64,000 nucleotides of DNA from NCBI GenBank assembly GCA_002110485.1, contig MOWL01000073.1, forward strand, positions 232,739 through 296,738. The letters run 5' to 3'. Below are positions 42,406 to 54,299 of this stretch, piece by piece. A program made the position numbers and the translations under genes. Each line of letters opens with the position of its first letter. Positions within the stretch are counted from its first letter, which is position 1. Under the pieces are notes generated by a model that had not been told where the DNA came from, did no database searches, and saw only the letters and a list, made by a program, of their open reading frames with translations. This stretch comes from Emergomyces orientalis. Taxonomy: Eukaryota; Ascomycota; Eurotiomycetes; Onygenales; Ajellomycetaceae.

Positions 42406-43590
42406 ATGTCGAACCCCTCTAGCCAACACACTCTGGTACCGAGACCAGCGAGCCAGCTCGCTCTTGTGACATATGATAACCATGTTTTTCATACGGCGAT
42501 GGAGCTGCAAGCTTATGTCAATTCTCTGGGTCAGAATCCGCAGGTTCGCTACCAAGCACAATGTGAGATCGGTAATCTACTCATGGGGCGCCATGAGGCG
42601 GCTCAAGATGAGGTTGCCGCATTCTATGAGTGGATGAGAAATGATGGATCCTGGCGCCAGGTGGTGGCCCAGCAAGCATTTGATAACCAGACGGCGGAGC
42701 TTCAACGAGTTGCTGCTCAGGTAGCTGAACGGCGCGATCGCTGCGCCATAGCATATACTACATGCACCAGGATGTGGGGAAAAGTTCGCGTGGATTCGTT
42801 CTGGCATATCATGACTTCAGAGCGGATGCAACGCGCCTGTCAAACCCTGGCCCTACATCACGAATATGCTTCTGCAATCGGCCGGATCAATCAAGCAATG
42901 TGGGCTCGCATCACTCAGCCACCTCGACGAGGAGTTAAGCGATATAAGACGATCATGTTGGCAGATATCGAAGCAGCGGCCGATTCCAATTTTATTGGCC
43001 AAGAGATCACACAAGGAAATCTTCAAGCTGCAGGTCTTATCTTTGGTCCTGGCGGAATTCTCACTGAAGATTCTATGACAGTTGCTTCACCCCAGCCTCA
43101 AGAACGTGTCCTATCCCCTCCCGATCAACATATGACTGGCCAGTCTCCTCTACCTTCTCCCCGTGTGTTGAACGTGATACGCCCCAGTGCACCCTCGCTT
43201 GGATCTCCTCAAGGTTCTATACATAGTCCTCCTGTGCGTACTTCTCGCCGCGTCTCCAGCCAATCCTTGCTTTCGGACGTCAGCAGCCTGTCTGCAGCCT
43301 TGTCAGACACCCATCTTGCTGAACTTCTCAGCCCTGACCAAGTTGCGGAATTTGAGAATATGGGGGTTGATCAAGATAGCCCTGCTTTGGTAGAGGCAAC
43401 TGACAAGCAGCATACAACAGTGAACAGAGGATGCCGGTGTTCTCCCTATGTCCCTGTGGATGTGAAAGCGCAGCTTAGAGATGCAAAGAAGATATTCTCT
43501 TCAACGGCAAGGGCAGTTCGCCGCAAGAATACATTGAGGAGTGGCGCAAGAGAGCGGTCACCGAAGGGATCCGGTGTTTCGAGATCATGA
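42406..43590 (+). pseudogene. Gypsy-A e2 ORF3, internally deleted (dioxygenase domain lost)
   Basis: The first ~360 residues match e1 ORF3 with one visible change (Gly to Ser in RRVSSQ). At 43489–43494 (AAGATA) the sequence jumps to the e1 position equivalent to residue ~792, out of frame, ending after 394 codons. The deleted part contains both HxD and H-x10-R. Confidence 0.9.
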
Positions 43591-44069
43591 TGGCTACAGA
43601 GGAGGAATTATTTGGAGAACGTAGCTGTTTCTATTGTCTGAAGAGGAACATCCCCCTCGCCTCAATTGAGGGAGATCGCGCTGTCGCCGAGGGCGAGGCT
43701 ATGCAGATTCCGGTGCATGGCCGCGAGAATGCGCCCGCCGAATAGCCGCAGCCATCAGCCAATCATGTTTTCCCGGCCCCGGGCCGTCAAAAGATTGACC
43801 AATCACGATCGCGCTGTTGCCAATTTGCCGCATCTTGCCACTGTCGCTGTGTTGATCACATTCTGCTTACTTGTTTCCCTGTTTTCTCTTGTTCTTGCTT
43901 GTCTTTCTTTTCTCTGCTGTTCACTTTTTCTTTCTCTTTTCTATATTCTTTTATTGATTGTCTTTCATTTTCTTGATTCTTGATTGATTCTTTCCTGCAA
44001 TTCCTTGTTTTCATTCATTCGGATCGCATTCTTACTTGCCGGGTCGGCAAGCTATAGGGGGGGGAGATG

Positions 44070-44417
44070 TGTGGTGGGGAATCTCGGCGTGGTATTACTT
44101 TTCGCCGAGACCGCCTCATATATTTGTTTGGCATGGCTGCCTCATATTCCCATTATCCTTTGACACACGTGTGGATTCGGCGAAGATTGATTGTACGCAG
44201 AGCAGTGAGATTGCTCCTTTTTGATTGTGTGATTTGATATGTGATTGATTGCTTGTTCTTCTTCTATATTTGAATCTCCTACGTGTTCTTTTGTATTGCT
44301 ATTTGGATAGCTCGTTGAATAGAATATTGTATACACGGCGAACTTACCAACCTCCTTACGATCCCGCTGCTCCTGCCCACGTGCCGCCAAAAGCGCACAA
44401 CCCCTTATTCCACTTCA
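44070..44417 (+). repeat. Gypsy-A e2 3' LTR
   Basis: 348 bp, preceded by the AGGGGGGGGAGATG polypurine tract and the CTTGCCG/CGGCAAG hairpin. Confidence 0.93.
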
Positions 44418-45580
44418 GTGACAGTAGAAGAAAGTCTTGTTTCTTTTAATCACTGTATAGTGACTGTAGAATCTCACTGTTCTGTGATCATGTGAGATTG
44501 AGAAAGTCAAGATCTCACAATTAATCTCTTCTTTCTGTCTCACAAGTTTAAACAGCTTAACAATGTCTCTCACAGCAAGGGTTATGCTGTGCGTGTTCTG
44601 CTGATCAGTGATGTTGAGTGTGATGGTACCCTTCACTTCACTGATTAAGAAGAGAAAGTACATGTAGAAAATGATCAGAAAGAAGAAGCTGTAGAAATCT
44701 GAATTATAGTCAAGAAACAGCTTAAACTTCTTCAGCTGATCTTCTGTAAACACAGAACAGCTGAAGTCAATCATATAATCAGACTGCAGACATGATTCAC
44801 AGAAGATAATGAAGAAAGCTCACTGTTCATTAACACTTTCAGTCAAACACTCTAAATTCTTAGTGTCACATATAGCAAATGTCTTCACTGAAGGGACAAT
44901 CAACTGAGATATATCTTGAACAATCCTTGATTTATTTTTAGTCTGTAGTTTTTGATAAATCTTTCAGAATCAATTATTCTGAAATAAAGTGTCTTCAGAA
45001 ATTATCTATTTCTTATCAAGTAATATTCTGTAAATCTCTTTGCTTTTTTCTGTTACTTCAAGTTCAGATTCAGTTATAAAGCTGTTTTTGATGACAAGAA
45101 CAGTTTTATAAATAATACTTCTGTATTTAATGCTCTTTTCATCTCTTGATTCTTGATCAGTGAATATATTGAAGTCTGTAGCAAGACTCAAGATTGAGAT
45201 CTTGCAGTGAACAGAAACTGTTAACTTTTTCTTTGTAAAAAAATGGCTCATGTTTTCTTCAGACTGTGCTTTAAAATAGTCTATAGATCAGTGATTGTTC
45301 TTACATTAATATTCAATCATGTCAACCTTCTTTCAGTTAGTAAGATCATGGTTCTTTTTCACAAAAATATTTTCAATAGCTAGACTCATAGACAATTGAG
45401 GCTGTTTGAGAGAGAAGGACACTTGATCTTCACAAGATTATTTATAAATTGATTTTGTACTCTGTTCTTGATTGTGAGTGCAGATGGGCAGCTTCTGCAA
45501 TAGCTCTGATTAATCAGTTTCATATCACTGTCATACAATTGAGAAAGTGCACATACAGAGGTGTTTTTACTGCTTAGATG
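44418..45580 (-). pseudogene. Decayed DUF7924-like gene, N-terminal and central part
   Basis: Read on the minus strand, fragments in a roughly consistent order spell an N-terminal LSQLYDSDMKLINQSYC with SALTIKNRVQNQFI, a mid segment NKSRIVQDISQLIVPSVKTF, then FTEDQLKKFKLFL, YMYFLFLISEVKG, DQQNTHSITLAVRDIVKLF and ILTFSISHDHRTVRFYSHY. This strongly resembles a multicopy fungal family that I recall as DUF7924 (name from memory), possibly with a nuclease-like EVK motif. Many stops and the AT bias suggest RIP-like decay. It ends at the e2 LTR; the next residues (FDFTELN…) are found at 61299, on the other strand beyond e3. Confidence 0.62.
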
Positions 45581-45628
45581 CATGCTTCTACAGTAGAGTC
45601 TCAGACATTGTTTCTCTTGCTCTCTCTT

Positions 45629-46131
45629 TGTGACGGGCTACGCCCGATTAATAGACCATTCCGCTACGCCCCCGCTACACCTCTGAAAGCATACACTCCA
45701 TGGTTTCTCCACTCTGAAAGCTCTGATTCCCAAACTAATCTTCTTATCAGAGCTTCTATTCTTCTGCCCAGAGCTCTGCTCAGAACTTCACTGTGTACAC
45801 ATATAAATCTCTATCTCTGATGAATTTCTCTTTCTTTTCTCTTCTTTTCTTAACATTTTCTATTTTATTATATAAGATCTATATTAGTGCCGAGCTCTTC
45901 AGCATAGGCCTGTTACACTTAGAAAACATTCATTGTATTCTTATGAGGAACAATTATTTGATTATCCAAACATGTAATGATGTGTAAGAAATAAAGAAGA
46001 CAACTAGCTAGCAGTCATCAGATCTCTACTAGATAGAAGAAGCTTATTTATTAATTATCTTGACTCTGTAACTAGATCTCATGAAAGAGATGTATCAGTA
46101 AAAGATTCAAGAGTTCTGATATTTCAGATGT
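45629..46131 (+). repeat. Probable Gypsy-B 5' LTR and leader
   Basis: TGTGACGGGCTACGCCCG at 45629 looks like the start of a fungal Ty3 LTR, with a GGGCTACGCCC imperfect palindrome. The LTR end was not determined (somewhere between about 46000 and 46060), and no second LTR is in the window. Confidence 0.45.
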
Positions 46132-47343
46132 ATGAAGTTTTTGTATGAATACACTTTCTCTGAACCCAACAAATTCCTTAATGCAGAGATGGAACCTCTA
46201 GTTCCAACATCTGAAGCAACCATGTCTGCTGACAACGCAGGCGAACCCTCAATGGCGAACTTCGCTGAGGTGCCGCCATGGCTTCAAATGATGTTGGAGC
46301 TGCAGCAGCAACAGATGACTGATATGCACGCTAGCCACCAACAACAGCAACATCAGTATGAAGAAATTCAACACTTGTTGATTCAATGAGAAACCTCTGT
46401 TGAAACTACAGTTTCAATGCTGACTGAGTCAATAATAAACTCTTCACATGCGGCACAATCACTGAAGAAGTGCCTCAGTACTTCTGTGTATTTTGACACT
46501 TTCAACCTCGCTCTCTATCCATCATGGAGACTAGATATGCTCGTGAAACTAAACATAGACAGAGACATCATCAGCTTGTTAATCAATCAAGATTGGTATA
46601 TCAACAGTCAACTGAAAGATTGTGCTAAGCAAAAGTTCCATCTCTGAATGAAGACATGTGAATCAGCACTATGTACTTCAGACAACATCATCAAATATCT
46701 TGATGTTCTATTCAAAGATACCATCACACAACAGAAAGTATTAGACTGGCTGCAGAGTATCTGTCAAAGGAATATCTCTCTCATGACATTCATCCCTGAC
46801 TTTGACACCAAGATCCTAGAAGCAGGTGGCCAACAATGAGAGAACTGAATGAAGATCAGTATACTAAAGAAAACTCTAGCATTTGAAATACTGCAAGCCC
46901 TAGTTAGTGTTGAAGAAGCTTCAACATATGAAGCTTTTTGCATACAACTCTGAACCTTAGACAACTGTCTTATCAAGCTCAAAAGCATACAAGCTGGTGG
47001 CAGGAAACATTACACCCCTGCTGCCAACACACCCGCTTCGAAGAACAACATGAATGTCATGAACTGAGTAGACTTCAATGCTTATACACAAGCAAGAGTC
47101 TCTGCAGTCTGAACAGGCTTCTGAGTCCCAGGGATTGCTTCTGAAGACACAGCTGATCAACACCAACAAGGGGTTTGCATCAACTGTAATCAATCAGGTC
47201 ACATCATCTCTGACTGCTGCTCCGCTTACCTCCCCCCTCGCACAATGAATAGACTGTTGCCAGCAATCCATGCCAATCACGCTGTAGTGGAAGAAGATTT
47301 GAACAACAGCTATGAAGATGCCCTGATCAGAGAATTCAAGCAG
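46132..47343 (+). pseudogene. gag: Gypsy-B gag
   Basis: It begins MKFLYEYTFSEPNKFLNAEM; a Gln-rich segment lies near 46300–46380, then capsid-like sequence (YPSWRLDMLVKLNIDRDII) and a CCHC knuckle CINCNQSGHIISDC near 47172–47213. Several TGA/TAA stops break it. Confidence 0.7.
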
Positions 47344-47349
47344 AAAAAA

Positions 47350-50013
47350 GACTAGCTTCTGTGAAAACTTGCAAACAGAAGCTTGAAGAGATCAGACAAC
47401 AACAATTTGAAGAAAAGATAGCAATGAACACAATTCTTGTATCTACTGTGATAAATAGCACATATAATATGAATGCCATGATAGACAGCAGTCTATGTCA
47501 TTACACAATGATTAAATCTTCAGTTGTAAGACTTTGTAATCTTCAGTATATCTCTTTACCAAAACCTCGCCTTCTCGCAGGGTTCGACGGCCCTAGAGAT
47601 GTCTGCACCCGTTATACAACTGCATGCATGAAAACAATATTCATAATATCATGAATTTTACACAAATTTCTGCTAATGCTTATGAACTTCTCTGAAAGAA
47701 CTCCCAATGAAATCACAGACAGCAGAACTGTGTAGCAATATACTCTGCTAGCTTGGCAGATATCAAAAAAGCCCTTGACAAACTTGTCTGCATGACACAA
47801 ACAGACCCTCTCATGAAGCTCTCACAGCAGTATCATGAATATCTAGACGTCTTCTGACAAGACAACGCCGAGAACCTACCACCCCTACAAGAACCAGAGA
47901 TAGATCACTGAATCAAGCTTGAGAAAAAGAATGACAAGAACTCTGAACTCTCTTGAGATTTTCTTTACAACATGTTCTGAGATGAACTTCTTCTTCTTCA
48001 TAAAACTCTCAACAATCTACTAGATAAAGAGTTTATATGAGTTAGTAACTCATCTGCTGCAGCCTCAATTCTCTTTGCAAAGAAACCAGGTGGGGGACTT
48101 CAATTCTATATAGACTACTGAGGATTGAATCATCTTACAAAGAAAGACTGTTACCCACTATCACTTATCAATGAAATCCTTGCTTGTATCAGACATGCTC
48201 AATGGTTCATGAAATTGGATGTTGTTGCTGTCTTTCACAAGATCCACATTGCAGAAGATGATGAGTGATTAACAGTATTTCAGACATAATACAGCCTCTT
48301 TGAATGAGTAGTCACACTCTTTGAACTAGCTAACATTCTGAGTACATTTCAGAAGTACATTAATTGAGTGTTACAAGACTTTCTCAACAAATTTGTGTTC
48401 ATTTATTTGAATAATATTCTCATCTTCACTGACAGTTCTCGAAGAGAACATAAGAACACATACAAAAGATTCTACAACAACTCTGAGAAGCAGGCTTATT
48501 AATAGACATTGACAAATATGACTTTGAAGTCAAGACTACAAAATATCTAGATTTCATCATAGAAGCTGACAAAGGCATTTGAATGAATTCTGAGAAGGTC
48601 TCTGTCATTCTTGAATGAGAGACTTCATGAACTGTGAAAGACATGCATAGCTTCATTGAATTTGTCAACTTCTACTGATGATTCATACAAAACTTCTCAG
48701 ATATCGCCCGACCACTCACTGAATTAACTAGAAAGGATTCAGTGTTTCACTGGTCAGCAGACATCAACACTGCCTTTATATGTATGAAGAAGATGTTCAT
48801 CAGCACACTCTTGTTAATAACATTCAACTCCAACTGTGATACAGTTGTAGAAGCTGACTCCTCTGATTATGTTACTGGTGAAGCTATACTACAGTATGAT
48901 GATGAAGGTGTCCTACAACCATGCACCTTCATGTTCAAGAAAATGAACTCTGCTGAGTGCAACTATGAGATCTACAACAAGAAACTTCTCACAATTGTAC
49001 ACTGTCTAGAAGAATGGAATTCTGAACTTCACAGTGTACTCAAATTCAAAATAATCACAGATTATAAGAATCTCAAGCACTTCACAACTACTTGTAAGCT
49101 AACAGAATGACAGATGTGATGATCTGAACTACTGAGCCACTTTCACTTCATGATACACTACTGCTCTGATAGTCAGAACTCTATGGCAGACGCCCTCTCA
49201 TGATGAGAACAGGATATGCCTTTCAACACAGTGAACATCTGCTGAATCAACCATGAACACTGACTTCTAGACTTGAAGATATTAGTTAGCCAGAACAAGA
49301 CAGCACACAGCACAATCTGTGCTTCCCTGATTAAGATACTCCCTCTACGAACCATCTCCGACGCCTCAGCTCCCTCCGACGCCTCAGCTCCCTCCGCCTC
49401 TTCTGAAATGTCACTTGATGAACTATGGCATACTTCAGCCCTGACAGATGAACTCCTCCGACTCCTTACCAAGAATGTACATCAAGAGATGCCCTGATTT
49501 TCCCCAGAACTATGCATGAGAACTGACATTTCAGAATACTCAGTTAACAACAATGACACTCTTCACTTCTGTGACTGACACTGAGTCCCACAATCAGAAC
49601 CCCTACACACTTGAATCATGCAAGAAATGCATGACTCGCATATGACTGGCCACTCAGGCTGTGAACAACTATACTGAATGATCTTCTGAGAATTCTACTG
49701 ATTTGAGATATCAAACAGTATTCAATACTTTGTTTAAAACTGTAATCACTGTTTCTCTGTCATTTTATGAAAAGATCATAGAAAAGAATTTTTCAGATCA
49801 CTTGACATCTCTGACAGAATCTGGTGAGATATAGCTATTGATTTCACCATCAACCTCTCTGAAAGCAATGATTGTAAGAACATGTTGGTAATTGTTGATC
49901 AACTAAACAAGAGTGTGATATTAGAACTCTGCAAGAAAATGAATGCTGAACAAGTCACTGAAGTCTTTCTACAAAGCTCATTCTACTGAATGCATGGCTT
50001 ATCAAGATCAATA
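47350..50013 (+). pseudogene. pol: Gypsy-B pol
   Basis: Protease-like NAMIDSSLCHYTMI is near 47475 (DSS for DSG). RT shows KKPGGGLQFYIDY near 48082 and a catalytic box FIYLNNIL near 48400, where both Asp have become Asn. RNase H has EADSSDYVTGEAI and CNYEIYNKKLL near 48850–48990. A spacer holds a duplicated Ser/Asp/Ala/Pro motif (49348–49395). Integrase has HxxxxH…C (HMTGHSGCEQLY, CNHC) and DIAIDFTINL near 49835. It is inactive. Confidence 0.78.
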
Positions 50014-50039
50014 GTCAAGTAATATATATACATACTCAT

Positions 50040-51867
50040 CCACAACAACGCTTTCCCCCGAACCAGCCCAATTCTTCGAATTAGAAGACGAAAAGACATC
50101 CATTTGAAAGCTCTTGTTTGAGAAAGCAATTTATTCACTTTTTATTAAAATTGAGCGCGAGTTGATGAAGCTATTGAGGAAAACGTGTTTGCAACCCCTA
50201 AGGGGAAAGAAAATCACACTTCATCACATAACATCATCAGTTTCGGCCCAATTTACATAGAATTTTGATAGAAGCTAGAACAAACCAGATATTACAACTG
50301 TCTCAATTTTGAATTCATTCCGACCATCTCTTTCTGAACAATTCATTGTCAAAACCTGCGTGAAAACTCTGATTGATTTTCATGTTCCTTTGCACCAGTG
50401 CCAAGTCTTTTCCCTGTACCGCCCTACCTCGCCCGGCAGAAAAGTGACAAAAAAATACCTCAGCACAGATCACACGTGACCTATCCTTCAATCAGAAATT
50501 CCCCGGAACCTACCCTCTCTACAAAACGGAACGAGAAAAAGTGGAAATATCAGTGTTTAAAAAAATAGCTTGGTCCCTGCAAGTAATATATATACATACT
50601 TGTATATATATATATTATTATATAAGAAAATAGTACAGATTTAGTCTGTTGATTCTTCATTTGCATACTCATCTGTGTGACTTAATAAATTACATTTATT
50701 AAGAGCTATCTAGTAAAATATATGAGATTAATTTGAATAGAAAAGGAAATCTATTCAGTATTAATTCATATTGATATTTCTGGAATACAATCTTGATTTG
50801 AGGTGGGGCCTATTTCAAGCAGAAATTTTGAGAAGCTTTTTAAATTGAAAAAGACAAAATTTGCAAGAGTTAGAGTGTTTTTCTTGATTTAGCTCTGAGT
50901 AAATAAATCAAGAAAATTCTACACAAATTCATATTTCTTTACTTCAGTGACTGATCCAGTTTTTGAAAATAATCTCAATTTTGAGCTGCATACTTGATAT
51001 GTGGGGAGAAGTTTAGAATATTGAATATTTCTGAATAGTTTTTATCAATTTCTCTGCAAAAAATTGATTTATTTTGTCAGTTTTTCTTTCAAAAACTGTC
51101 ATTTCAATTGAATAATTTATTATTCATTGAAATCAATTCTTTTCTCTTCATTTTGTAGCACAAGAAAGAAGTCTGTGAAGATTTAATTGATTTATCTTTA
51201 AAAATCAATATTAGTTTATTAGATTCTCTTGAAAAATCTAATCTAGATACTATTTCTAGTAGAAAAAATAGCAAAAATCTGAGAATACTATTTAATTTGA
51301 CTAATTATCTAATATACTCAAAGAAATCATGAATAACTCACCTCAATCTGTGAACATGATGACTCCATGCAAAAATAGAAATAATTTCATAGAAACTGTT
51401 TCTGAAATTGAGATTTTGAAGAAAAGAAAAAAAGAAGAAATAGACAGACACAAAGTAGATGAAGTGAAAAATCTACAAAAAATAGCTGATAAGCTATATA
51501 AACAGTGCATGTATGAAGAAAATGAAGAAATTCTTCTTATTCTGCATTCACAAGCAAGACAACTGAATGAAATTATTAAGTTTAAACTTAATATTTCTTC
51601 AAATCTGAAGATAGTTTTGAAAAAAACTGAAAAATCTGTATCTCAAAAAATCTCTTCTGAATCTCTTTCAAAAGAAAACACTGAAAATGAGACAAAAACC
51701 TATGCTCAAGCTCTCAATAGCTCACAAAATATTGAAAAAGAAAAACAGCTGAAAAAAGCAGAAAAAATTTTCTCATTAGTTGAGAAAAAAGAATAAAGAA
51801 AAGCTCAAAAAGAGATTAAATTTCTTGAATCAAAAAAACAGAGACTGATTTTAAAAGTTAGTGATAG
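50040..51867 (+). mobile_element. LINE-B copy B: leader and start of ORF1, cut by Gypsy-A e3
   Basis: Matches 11998–13823 with about eight substitutions. It replaces the rest of Gypsy-B integrase. CAAGTAATATATATACATAC stands at 50014–50035, just outside, and again inside at about 50579. Confidence 0.8.
51329..51867 (+). pseudogene. LINE-B copy B ORF1, truncated
   Basis: Identical to copy A ORF1 over 155 codons except Glu to Lys at the start of the KLYKQC segment and a TAA at 51794–51796 where copy A has CAA. It is cut by the e3 LTR at 51868. Confidence 0.8.
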
Positions 51868-52215
51868 TGAAGTGGAATAAGGGGTTGTGCGCTTTTGGCG
51901 GCACGTGGGCAGGAGCAGCGGAATTGTAAGGAGGTTGGTAAGTTCGCCGTGTATACAATATTCTATTCAACGAGCTATCCAAATAGCAATACAAAAGAAC
52001 ACGTAGGAGATTCAAATATAGAAGAAGAACAAGCAATCAATCACATATCAAATCACACAATCAAAAAGGAGCAATCTCACTGCTCTGCGTACAATCAATC
52101 TTCGCCGAATCCACACGTGTGTCAAAGGATAATGGGAATATGAGGCAGCCATGCCAAACAAATATATGAGGCGGTCTCGGCGAAAAGTAATACCACGCCG
52201 AGATTCCCCACCACA
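51868..52215 (-). repeat. Gypsy-A e3 3' LTR
   Basis: 348 bp, with two transitions relative to the other LTRs near 51920–51927. Confidence 0.92.
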
Positions 52216-52694
52216 CATCTCCCCCCCCTATAGCTTGCCGACCCGGCAAGTAAGAATGCGATCCGAATGAATGAAAACAAGGAATTGCAGGAAAGAATCA
52301 ATCAAGAATCAAGAAAATGAAAGACAATCAATAAAAGAATATAGAAAAGAGAAAGAAAAAGTGAACAGCAGAGAAAAGAAAGACAAGCAAGAACAAGAGA
52401 AAACAGGGAAACAAGTAAGCAGAATGTGATCAACACAGCGACAGTGGCAAGATGCGGCAAATTGGCAACAGCGCGATCGTGATTGGTCAATCTTTTGACG
52501 GCCCGGGGCCGGGAAAACATGATTGGCTGATGGCTGCGGCTATTCGGCGGGCGCATTCTCGCGGCCATGCACCGGAATCTGCATAGCCTCGCCCTCGGCG
52601 ACAGCGCGATCTCCCTCAATTGAGGCGAGGGGGATGTTCCTCTTCAGACAATAGAAACAGCTACGTTCTCCAAATAATTCCTCCTCTGTAGCCA

Positions 52695-53879
52695 TCATGA
52701 TCTCGAAACACCGGATCCCTTCGGTGACCGCTCTCTTGCGCCACTCCTCAATGTATTCTTGCGGCGAACTGCCCTTGCCGTTGAAGAGAATATCTTCTTT
52801 GCATCTCTAAGCTGCGCTTTCACATCCACAGGGACATAGGGAGAACACCGGCATCCTCTGTTCACTGTTGTATGCTGCTTGTCAGTTGCCTCTACCAAAG
52901 CAGGGCTATCTTGATCAACCCCCATATTCTCAAATTCCGCAACTTGGTCAGGGCTGAGAAGTTCAGCAAGATGGGTGTCTGACAAGGCTGCAGACAGGCT
53001 GCTGACGTCCGAAAGCAAGGATTGGCTGGAGACGCGGCGAGAAGTACGCACAGGAGGACTATGTATAGAACCTTGAGGAGATCCAAGCGAGGGTGCACTG
53101 GGGCGTATCACGTTCAACACACGGGGAGAAGGTAGAGGAGACTGGCCAGTCATATGTTGATCGGGAGGGGATAGGACACGTTCTTGAGGCTGGGGTGAAG
53201 CAACTGTCATAGAATCTTCAGTGAGAATTCCGCCAGGACCAAAGATAAGACCTGCAGCTTGAAGATTTCCTTGTGTGATCTCTTGGCCAATAAAATTGGA
53301 ATCGGCCGCTGCTTCGATATCTGCCAACATGATCGTCTTATATCGCTTAACTCCTCGTCGAGGTGGCTGAGTGATGCGAGCCCACATTGCTTGATTGATC
53401 CGGCCGATTGCAGAAGCATATTCGTGATGTAGGGCCAGGGTTTGACAGGCGCGTTGCATCCGCTCTGAAGTCATGATATGCCAGAACGAATCCACGCGAA
53501 CTTTTCCCCACATCCTGGTGCATGTAGTATATGCTATGGCGCAGCGATCGCGCCGTTCAGCTACCTGAGCAGCAACTCGTTGAAGCTCCGCCGTCTGGTT
53601 ATCAAATGCTTGCTGGGCCACCACCTGGCGCCAGGATCCATCATTTCTCATCCACTCATAGAATGCGGCAACCTCATCTTGAGCCGCCTCATGGCGCCCC
53701 ATGAGTAGATTACCGATCTCACATTGTGCTTGGTAGCGAACCTGCGGATTCTGACCCAGAGAATTGACATAAGCTTGCAGCTCCATCGCCGTATGAAAAA
53801 CATGGTTATCATATGTCACAAGAGCGAGCTGGCTCGCTGGTCTCGGTACCAGAGTGTGTTGGCTAGAGGGGTTCGACAT
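52695..53879 (-). pseudogene. Gypsy-A e3 ORF3, same internal deletion as e2
   Basis: 394 codons, identical in appearance to e2 ORF3; the junction TATCTT is at 52791–52796. The dioxygenase domain is missing and the frame is shifted. Confidence 0.9.
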
Positions 53880-54299
53880 CTTTGTAATGAAATAAGGAAA
53901 TATAGGGAAAAATCAATGAATTAAAAATAGAAAAAGAGACTTGAATGCCAATTTGAAAAAGAAAAATGATTATCTGGGCAGAGCAGGTCAATAATATAAT
54001 ACTTCCTCAAGGTGAATTTTGGAAGATAATGTGAAAAGCAGTCAACATGCAGCGAGGGTGACAGCAGTTCATAAAATTCACTGCCAGCTTCAATCTGACC
54101 CAGAGAATTGAATATCAAAGAGAAAGTAAACAAAACAAAGAAAAGACAATATCAAGAGATTAAAATTAGAAGGAACTGATATGATGCATGAAAAACATGC
54201 AAGAAAGAAGCAGAATCATGAAAAATAGAGACTAAGAAAACAGCAACTTGAATGAAGAAAACAACAACAAGGAAATCATTATACAAAGAAAAACAGCAG

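Larger units (their letters stand above)
34982..44417 (+). mobile_element. Gypsy-A e2: plus-strand copy with decayed 5' half and deleted ORF3
   Basis: 9,436 bp with 348-bp LTRs differing by about two transitions. gag, protease and RT are full of C-to-T and G-to-A changes and stops. Beyond about 41165 the sequence matches e1 almost perfectly except for a 1,291-bp deletion in ORF3. Flanks are CTAG left and GTGA right, so it lacks its own target duplication. GTGA pairs instead with the right flank of e3 (TCAC). Confidence 0.92.
45629..50013 (+). mobile_element. Gypsy-B: second Ty3/Gypsy family, decayed and truncated in integrase
   Basis: Gag, protease, RT, RNase H and part of integrase are recognisable in order but with dozens of stops. 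It ends in integrase after HGLSRSIV at about 50013, where LINE-B copy B begins. The remaining integrase and 3' LTR are not in the window. Confidence 0.78.

Noticed and set aside
45578..45820. 80-codon plus-strand frame over the Gypsy-B LTR start
   Set aside because: It spans the junction of a decayed gene and an LTR; no coding signal.
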